From NCBI GenBank assembly GCA_964035795.1, contig OZ038324.1, positions 3,883,854-3,947,853 on the forward strand: 64,000 bases of DNA, in the 5' to 3' direction. The notes beneath the pieces are model-generated. The model was not told where the DNA came from and did not search any database. It was given only the letters and a program-made list of their open reading frames with translations. How positions within the stretch are numbered: the first letter of the stretch is position 1; each line of letters begins with the position of its first letter. A program made the translations under genes and the position numbers. Of this stretch, positions 53,601 through 62,600 are shown piece by piece. Source of the stretch: Pterobdella sp. o SKG-2022 (lineage: Eukaryota > Annelida > Clitellata > Hirudinida > Piscicolidae).

Positions 53601-56600
53601 GTGGTAACTGTAGTTGCCGTTGTAGCAGTTGTAGCTGTAGTTGCCGCAGTTGCAGTTGTAGATTTTGTAGCTGTTGTAGCAGTAGTAGCTGTGGTAACTG
53701 TAGTTGCCGTTGTAGCAGTTGTAGCTGTTGTTGCAGTCGTGGCAGTCGTTACAGTTGTTGCAGTTGTAGCTGTGGTAGCTGTAGTTGCCGTAGATGCTGT
53801 GGTAACTGTTGTAGCTGTAGTTGCAGTTGTCGCAGTTGTTGCGGTTGTAGCTGTAGTTGCCGTTGTAGCAGTTGTAGCTGTAGTTGCCGCAGTTGCAGTT
53901 GTAGATTTTGTAGCTGTTGTAGCAGTAGTAGCTGTGGTAACTGTAGTTGCCGTTGTAGCAGTTGTAGCTGTTGTTGCAGTCGTGGCAGTCGTTACAGTTG
54001 TTGCAGTTGTAGCTGTGGTAGCTGTAGTTGCCGTAGATGCTGTGGTAACTGTTGTAGCTGTAGTTGCCGTTGTAGCTTTTGTTGCTGTAGTTACCGTCGT
54101 TGCTGTGGTTGCTGTAGTTGCAGTTGTAGCTGTTGTAGCTTTTGTAGCAGTAGTATCTTTGGTAACTGTAGTTGCCCTTGTAGCTGCTGTAGCAGTAGAA
54201 GCTGTGGTAACTGTAGTTGCCGTTGTAGCAGTTGTAGCTGTTGTTGCAGTGGTGGCAGTCGTTACAGTTGTTGCAGTTGTAGCTGTGGTAGCTGTAGTTG
54301 CCGTAGATGCTGTGGTAACTGTTGTAGCTGTAGTTGCCGTTGTAGCTTTTGTTGCTGTAGTTACCGTCGTTGCTGTGGTTGCTGTAGTTGCAGTTGTAGC
54401 TGTTGTAGCTTTTGTAGCAGTAGTATCTTTGGTAACTGTAGTTGCCCTTGTAGCTGCTGTAGCAGTAGAAGCTGTGGTAACTGTAGTTGCCGTTGTAGCA
54501 GTTGTAGCTGTTGTTGCAGTCGTGGCAGTCGTTACAGTTGTTGCAGTTGTAGCTGTGGTAGCTGTAGTTGCCGTAGATGCTGTGGTAACTGTTGTAGCTG
54601 TAGTTGCCGTTGTAGCTGTTGTAGCAGAAGTAGCTGTTGTAGCTGTAGGTGCCGTTGTAGCTGTTGTAGGTGTAGTTACCGTTGTTGCTGTGGTTGCTGT
54701 TGTTGCAGTTGTAGCTGTAGTAGCGGTGGTAGCCGTAGTTGCCGTTGTAGCTGTGATAGCTGTAGTTGCCGTTGTAGCTGTTGTAGCATTAGTAGCTGTT
54801 GTGGCAGTTGTCGCAGTTGTTGCGGTTGTAGCTGTAGTTACCGTTGTAGCTGTGGTAGATGTAGTTGCCGTGGTAGCTGTTGTAGCACTAGTAGCTGTGG
54901 TAGCTGTAGTTGCCGTTGTAGCTTTTGTTGCTGTAGTAACCGTAGTTGCTGTGGTTGCTGTAGTTGCAGTTGTAACTGTTGTAGCAGTAGTAGCTGTGGA
55001 AGCTGTAGTTGCCGTTGTAGCTTTTGTAGCACTAGTAGCTGTTGTGGCAGTTGTCGCAGTTGTTGCGGTTGTAGCTGTAGTTACCGTTGTTGCTGTGGTT
55101 GCTGTTGTTGTAGTTGTAGCAGTAGTAGCTGTGGTAGCTGTAGTTGCCGTTGTAGCTTTTGTTGCTGTAGTTACCGTAGTTGCTGTGGTTGCTGTAGTTG
55201 CAGTTGTAACTGTTGTAGCAGTAGTAGCTGTGGAAGCTGTAGTTGCCGTTGTAGCTTTTGTTGCTGTAGTTACCGTAGTTGCTGTGGTTGCTGTAGTTGC
55301 AGTTGTAACTGTTGTAGCAGTAGTAGCTGTGGAAGCTGTAGTTGCCGTTGTAGCTTTTGTAGCACTAGTAGCTGTGGTAACTGTAGTTACCGTTGTTGCA
55401 GTTGTAGCAGTAGTAGCTGTGGTAGCTGTAGTTGCCGTTGTAGCTTTTGTTGCTGTAGTTACCGTAGTTGCTGTGGTTGCTGTAGTTGCAGTTGTAACTG
55501 TTGTAGCAGTAGTAGCTGTGGAAGCTGTAGTTGCCGTTGTAGCTTTTGTAGCACTAGTAGCTGTGGTAACTGTAGTTGCCGTTGTAGCAGTTGTAGCACT
55601 TGTAGCTGTTGTAGCTGTAAGTACCGTTGTTGCTGTGGTTGCTGTTGTTGCAGTTGTAGCAGTAGTAGCTGTGGTAGCTGTAGTTGCCGTTGTAGCTTTT
55701 GTTGCTGTAGTAACCGTAGTTGCTGTGGTTCCTGTAATTGCAGTTGTAGCTGTTGTAGCAGTAGTAGCTGTGGTAACTGTAGTTGCCGTTGTAGCTGTTG
55801 TAGCACTAGTCGCTGTGGTAACTGTATTTGCCGTTGTAGCAGTTGTAGCAGTTGATGCAGTTGTAGCAGTAGTAGCTGTGGTAGCTGTAGTTGCCGTTGT
55901 AGCAGTTGTAGCTGTAGTTGCCGCAGTTGCAGTTGTAGATTTTGTAGCTGTTGTAGCAGTAGTAGCTGTGGTAACTATAGTTGCCTTTGTAGCAGTTGTA
56001 GCTGTTGTTGCAGTCGTTACAGTTGTTGCAGTTGTAGCTGTGGTAGCTGTAGTTGCCGTAGATGCTGTGGTAACTGTTGTAGCTGTAGTTGCAGTTGTCG
56101 CAGTTGTTGCGGTTGTAGCTGTAGTTACCGTTGTTGCTGTGGTTGCTGTTGTTGCAGTTGTAGCAGTAGTAGCTGTGGTAGCTGTTTTTGCCGTTGTAGC
56201 TTTTGTTGCTGTAGTTACCGTCGTTGCTGTGGTTGCTGTAGTTGCAGTTGTAGCTGTTGTAGCTTTTGTAGCAGTAATAGCTGTGGTCACTGTAGTTGCC
56301 GTTGTAGCAGTTGTAGCTGTTGTTGCAGTCGTGGCAGTCGTTACAGTTGTTGCAGTTGTAGCTGTGGTAGCTGTAGTTTCCATAGATGCTGTTGTAACTG
56401 TTGTAGCTGTAGTTGCAGTTGTTGCGGATGTAGCTGTAGTTGCCGCAGTTGCAATTGTAGATTTTGTAGCTGTTGTAGCACTAGTAGCTGTGGTAACTGT
56501 AGTTGCCGTTGTAGCTGTGGTAGCTGTAGTTGCCGTTGTAGCTGTTGTAGCAGTAGTAGCTGTAGTTGCAGTTGTCGCAGTTGTTGCGGTTGTAGCTGTA

Positions 56601-59600
56601 GTTACCGTTGTTGCTGTGGTTGCTGTTGTTGCAGTTGTAGCAGTAGTAGCTGTGGTAGCTGTAGTTGCCGTTGTAGCTTTTGTTGCTGTAGTTACCGTAG
56701 TTGCTGTGGTTGCTGTAGTTGCAGTTGTAGCTGTTGTAGCTGTTGTAGCAGTAGTAGCTGTGGTAACTGTAGTTGCCGTTGTATCTGTTGTTGCTGTGGT
56801 AGCTGTATTTGCTGTTGTAGCTGTTGTAGCAGTAGTAGCTGTGGTAACTGTAGTTGCCGTTGTAGCTGTAGTAGCTGTGGTAGCTGTAGTTGCCGTTGTA
56901 GCTGTTGTAGCAGTAGTAGCTGTTGTAGCTGTAGTTGCCGTTGTAGCTGTTATAGCAGTAGTAGCTGTGGTAACTGTAGTTGCCGTTGTAGCTGTAATAG
57001 CAATGGTAGCTGTAGTTGCCGTTGTAGCTGTTGTAGCAGTTTTAGCTGTGGTTACTGTAGTTGCCGTTGTAGCAGTTTTAGCTGTTGTTGCATTCGTGGC
57101 AGTCGTTACAGTTGTTGCAGTTGTAGCTGTGGTAGCTGTAGTTGCCGTAGATGCTGTAGTAACTGTTGCAGCTGTAGTTGCAGTTGTTGCAGTTGTCGCA
57201 GTTGTTGCAGTTGTAGCTGAAGTCACCGTTGTTCCTGTGGTTGCTGTTGTTGCAGTTGTAGCAGTAGTAGCTGTGGTAGCTGTAGTTGCCGTTGTAGCTT
57301 TTGTTGCTGTAGTTACCGTAGTTGCTGTGGTTGCTGTAGTTGCAGTTTTAGCTGTTGTAGCTGTTGTAGCAGTAGTTTCTGTGGTAACTGTAGTTGCCGT
57401 TGTATCTGTTGTTGCTGTGGTAGCTGTAGTTGCCGTTGTAGCTGTTGTAGCAGTAGTAGCTGTAGTAACTGTAGTTGCCGTTGTAGCTGTAGTAGCTGTG
57501 GTAGCTGTAGTTGCCGTTGTAGCTGTTGTAGCAGTAGTAGCTGTTGTAGCTGTAGTTGCCGTTGTAGCTGTTGTAGCTGTAGTAACCGTTGTTGCTGTGG
57601 TTGCAGTTGTTGCAGTTGTAGCTGTATATGCCGTTGTAGCTGTTTTTGCTGTAGTAGTTGTGGTAGCTGTAGTTGCCGTTGTTGCTGTGGTTGCTAAAGT
57701 AGCTGTGGTAGCTGTAGTCACCGTTGTTCCTGTGGTTGCTGTTGTTGCAGTTGTAGCAGTAGTAGCTGTGGTAGCTGTAGTTGCCGTTGTAGCTTTTGTT
57801 GCTGTAGTTACCGTAGTTGCTGTGGTTGCTGTAATTGCAGTTGTAGCTTTTGTAGCTGTTGTAGCAGTAGTATCTGTGGTAACTGTAGTTGCCGTTGTAT
57901 CTGTTGTTGCAGTTGTCGCAGTTGTTGCGGTTGTAGCTGTAGTTGCCGTTGTAGCTGTTGTAGCAGTAGAAGCTGTGGTAATTGTAGTTGCCGTTGTAGA
58001 AGTTGTAGCTGTAGTTGCCGTAGTTGCAGTTGTAGATTTTGTAGCTGTTTTCGCAGTTGTAGCTGTGGTAGCTGTAGTTGCCGTAGATGCTGTGGTAACT
58101 GTTGTAGCTGTAGTTGCAGTTGTCGCAGTTGATGCGGTTGTAGCTGTACTTACCGTTGTTGCTGTGGTTGCTGTTGTTGCAGTTGTAGCACTAGTAGCTG
58201 TGGTAGCCTTAGTTGCCGTTGTAGCTTTTGTTGCTGTAGTTACTGTGGTTGCTGTGGTTGCTGTATTTGCAATTGTAGCTGTTGTAGCTGTTGTAGCTGT
58301 AGTTGCAGTTGTCGCAGTTGATGCGGTTGTAGCTGTACTTACCGTTGTTGCTGTGGTTGCTGTTGTTGCAGTTGTAGCACTAGTAGCTGTGGTAACTGTA
58401 GTTGCCGTTGTAGCTGTTGTTGCTGTAGTAGCTGTGGTAGCTGTAGTTGCCGTTGTAGCAGTTGTAGCTGTTGTTGCAGTCGTGGCAGTCGTTACAGTTG
58501 TTGCAGTTGTAGCTGTGGTAACTGTAGTTGCCGTTGTAGCAGTTGTAGCTGTAGTTGCCGTAGTTGCAGTTGTAGCTGTTGTAGCTGTTGTAGCAGTAGT
58601 AGCTGTGGTAACTGTAATTGCTGTAATTGCAGTTGTAGCTGTTGTAGCAGTAGTAGCTGTGGTAAATGTAGTTGACGTTGTTGCTGTGGTTGCTGTAGTA
58701 GCTGTGGTAGCTGTAGTTGCCGTTGTAGCTGTTGTAGCAGTAGTAGCTGTTGTAGCTGTAGTTGCCGTTGTAGCTGTTGTAGCTGTAGTTACCGTTGTTG
58801 CTGTGGTTGCTGTTGTTGCAGTTGTATCTGTAGTTGCCGTTGTAGCTGTTGTAGCTATAGTTGCCGTTGTAGCTGTTGTAGCTATAGTTGCCGTTGTAGC
58901 TGTGGAAGCTGTAGTTGCCGTTGCAGCTGTTGTAGCACTAGTAGCTGTGGTAACTATAGTTGCCGTTGTAGCAGTTGTAGCTGTTGTTGCAGTCGTGGCA
59001 GTCGTTACAGTTGTAACTGTGGTAGCTGTAGTTTCCGTAGATGTTGTGGTAACTGATGTAGCTGTAGTTGCAGTTGTCGCAATTGTTGCGGTTGTAGCTG
59101 TAGTTGCCTTTGTAGCTGTTGTAGCAGTAGTAGCTGTGGTAATTGTAGTTGCCGTTGTAGCAGTTGTAGCTGTATTTGCCGCAGTTGCAGTTGTAGATTT
59201 TGTAGCTGTTGTAGCAGTAGTAGCTGTGGTAACTTTAGTTGCCGTTGTAGCAGTTGTAGCTGTTGTTGCAGTCATGGCAGTCGTTACAGTTGTTGCAGTT
59301 GTTGCTGTGGTAGCTGTGGTAACTGTCGTTGCCGTTGTAGCAGTAGTTGCTGTAGTTACCGTTGTTGCTGTGATTGCTGTTTTTGCAGTTGTAGCTGTAG
59401 TTGCCGTTGTAGCTGTGGTAGCTGTAGTTGCCGTTGTAGCTGTTGTAGCAGTAGTAGCTGTGGTAACTGTAGTTGCCGTTGTAGAAGTTGTAGCTGTGGT
59501 AACTGTAGTTACCGTTGTAGCTGTTAAAGCTATAGTTGCCGTTGTAGCTGTGGAAGCTGTAGTTGCCGTTGTAGCTGTTGTAGCACTAGTAGCTGTGGTA

Positions 59601-62600
59601 ACTGTAGTTGCCGTTGTAGCAGTTGTAGCTGTTGTTGCAGTCGTGGCAGTTTTTACAGTTGTTGCAGTTGTAGCTGTGGTTGCTGTAGTTACCGTTGTTG
59701 CTGTAGTTGCAGTTGTCGCAGTTGTTGCGGTTGTAGCTGTAGTTGCCTTTGTAGTTGTTGTAGCAGTAGTAGCTGTTGTAGCTGTAGTTGCCGTTGTAGC
59801 TGTTGTAGCTGTAGTTACCGTTTTTGCTGTGGTAACTGTTGTAACTGTAGTTGCAGTCGTGGCAGTCGTTGCGGTTGTTGCAGTTGTAGCTGTGGTAACT
59901 GTAGTTGCCGTTGTAGCAGTTGTAGATGTAGTTGCCGTAGTTGCAGTTGTAGCAGTTGTAGCTGTTGTAGCAGTAGTAGCTGTGGTAACTGTAATTGCCG
60001 TTGTAGCAGTTGTTGCTGTAGTTACCATTGTTGCTGTAGTTACCGTTGTTGCTGTAGTTGCAGTTTTCGCAGTTGTTGCGGTTGTAGCTGTAGTTGCCTT
60101 TGTAGTTGTTGTAGCAGTAGTAGCTGTGTTAACTGTAGTTGCAGTTGTAGCTGTTGTAGCAGTAGTAGCTGTGGTAACTGTAGTTGCCGTTGTAGCTGTT
60201 GTAGCAGTAGTAGCTGTTGTAGCTGTAGTTGCCGTTGTAGCAGTTGTAGCTGTTGTTGCAGTCGTGGCAGTCGTTACAGTTGTTGCAGTTGTAGCTGTGG
60301 TAGCTGTAGTTGCCGTTGTAGCTGTTGTAGCAGTAGTAGCTGTTGTAGCTCTAGTTGCCGTTGTAGCTGTTGTAGCTGTATTTACCGTTGTTGCTGTAGT
60401 TGCAGTTGTAGCTGTTGTAGCTGTGGTTGCCGTTGTAGCTGTTGTAGCAGTAGTAGCTGTGGTAGCTGTAGTTGCCGTTGTAGTTGTTGTAGCAGTAGTA
60501 GCTGTGGTAACTGTAGTTGCCGTTGTAGCTGTTGTAGCTGTAGTTGCCGTTGTAGCAGTTGTAGCTGTAGTTACCGTAGTTGCAGTTGTAGCTGTTGTAG
60601 CAGTAGTAGCTGTAGTTACCGTAGTTGCAGTTGTAGCTGTTGTAGCAGTAGTAGCTGTGGTAACTGTAGTTGCCGTTGTAGCTGTTGTAGCAGTAGTAGC
60701 TGTTGTAGCTGTAGTTGCCGTTGTAGCTGTTGTAGCTGTAGTTACCGTTTTTGCTGTAGTTGCTGTAGTTGCAGTTGAAGCTGTTGTAGCTGTAGTTGCC
60801 GTTGTAGCTGTTTTAGCAGTAGTAGCTGTGGTAGCTGTAGTTGCCGTTTTAGTTGTTGTAGCAGTAGTAGCTGTGGTAACTGTAGTTGCCGTTGTAGCTG
60901 TTGTAGCTGTAGTTGCCGTTGTAGTAGTTGTAGCTGTAGTTACCGTAGTTGCAGTTGTAGCTGTTGTAGCTGTTGTAGCAGTAGTAGCTGTGGTAACTGT
61001 AGTTGCCGTTGTAGCTGTTGTAGCAGTAGTAGCTGTTGTAGCTGTAGTTGCCGTTGTAGCAGTTGCTGTAGTTGCCGTAGTTGCAGTTGTAGCTCTTGTA
61101 GCTGTTGTAGCAGTAGTAGCTGTGGTAACTGTAAATGCCGTTGTAGCTGTTGTTGCTGTAGTTACCGTTGTTGCTGTAGTTGCAGTTGTCGCAGTTGTTG
61201 CGGTTGTAGCTGTAGTTGCCGTTGTAGTTGTTGTAGCAGTAGTAGCTGTGGTAACTGTAGTTTCAGTTGTAGCTGTTGTAGCAGTAGTAGCTGTAGTAAC
61301 TGTAGTTGCCGTTGCAGCTGTTGTAGCAGTAGTAGCTGTTGTGGCAGTTGTAGCAGTTGTAGCTGTTGTAGCTGTAGCTACCGTTTTTGCTGTGGTTGCT
61401 GTGGTTGCTGTAGTTGCAGTAGTAGCTGTGGTAACTGTAGTTGCCGTTGTAGCTGTTGTAGCTGTAGTAACCGTTGTTGCTGTGGTTGCTGTTGTTGCAG
61501 TTGTAGCTGTTGTAGCTGAAGTTGCCGTTGTAGCTGTTGTAGCACTAGTAGCTGTGGTAACTGTAGTTGCCGTTGGAACTGTTGTAGCTGTAGTTGCCGT
61601 TGTAGCTGTTGTAGCAGTAGTAGATGTTGTAGCAGTAGATGCCGTCGTAGCTGTAGTAGCTGTAGTTACCGTTGTTGCTGTGGTGTCTGTTGTTGCAGTT
61701 GTAGCTGTTGTAGCTGTAGTTGCCGTTGTAGCTGTTGTAGCACTAGTAGCAGTGGTAACTGTAGTTGCCGTTGTGGCAGTTGTAGCAGTTGTAGCTGTTG
61801 TAGCTGTAGTTACCGTATTCGCTGTGGTTGCTGTAGTTGCAGTTGTAGTTGTTGTAGCTGTAGTTGCCGTTGTAGCTGTTGTAGCAGTAGTAGCTGTGGT
61901 AACTGTCGTTGCCGTTGTAGCAGTTGTTGCTGTAGTTACCGTTGTTGCTGTGGTTGCTGTACTTGCAGTTGTAGCTGTGGTTGCTGTTGTTGCAGTCGTG
62001 GCAGTCTTTACAGTTGTTGCAGTTGTAGCTGTGGTAGCTGTAGTTGCCGTAGATGCTGTGGTATCTGTTGTAGCTGTAGTTGCAGTTGTAGCTGTAGTTG
62101 CCGTAGTTGCAGTTGTAGCTGTTGTAGCACTAGTAGCTGTGGGAACTGTAGTTGCCGTTGTAGCAGTTGTAGCTGTTGTTGCAGTCGTGGCAGTCTTTAC
62201 AGTTGTTGCAGTTGTAGCTGTGGTAGCTGTATTTGCCGTAGAAGCTGTGGTAACTGTTGTAGCTGTAGTTGCAGTTGTCGCAGTTGTTGCGGTTGTAGCT
62301 GTAGTTGCCGTTGTTGCTGTTGTAGCAGTAGTAGCTGTGGTAACTGCAGTTGTAGCTGTAGTTGCCGTTGTAGCAGTTGTAGCTGTTGTAGCTGTAGTTA
62401 CCGTTGTTGCTGTGGTTGCTGTTGTAGCAGTAGTATCTGTGGTAACTGTAGTTGCCGTTGTAGCTGTGGTAACTGTTGTAACTGTAGTTGCAGTCGTGGC
62501 AGTCGTTGCGGTTGTTGCAGTTGTAGCTGTGGTAAATGTAGTTGCCGTTGTAGCAGTTGTAGCTGTAGTTGCCGTAGTTGCAGTTGTAGCAGTTGTAGCT

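Noticed and set aside
45982..55806. Many Leu/Gln-rich open frames of 60-136 codons on the minus strand
   Set aside because: They are shifted readings of the same repeat and end at frequent stops; useful only as markers of repeated blocks.
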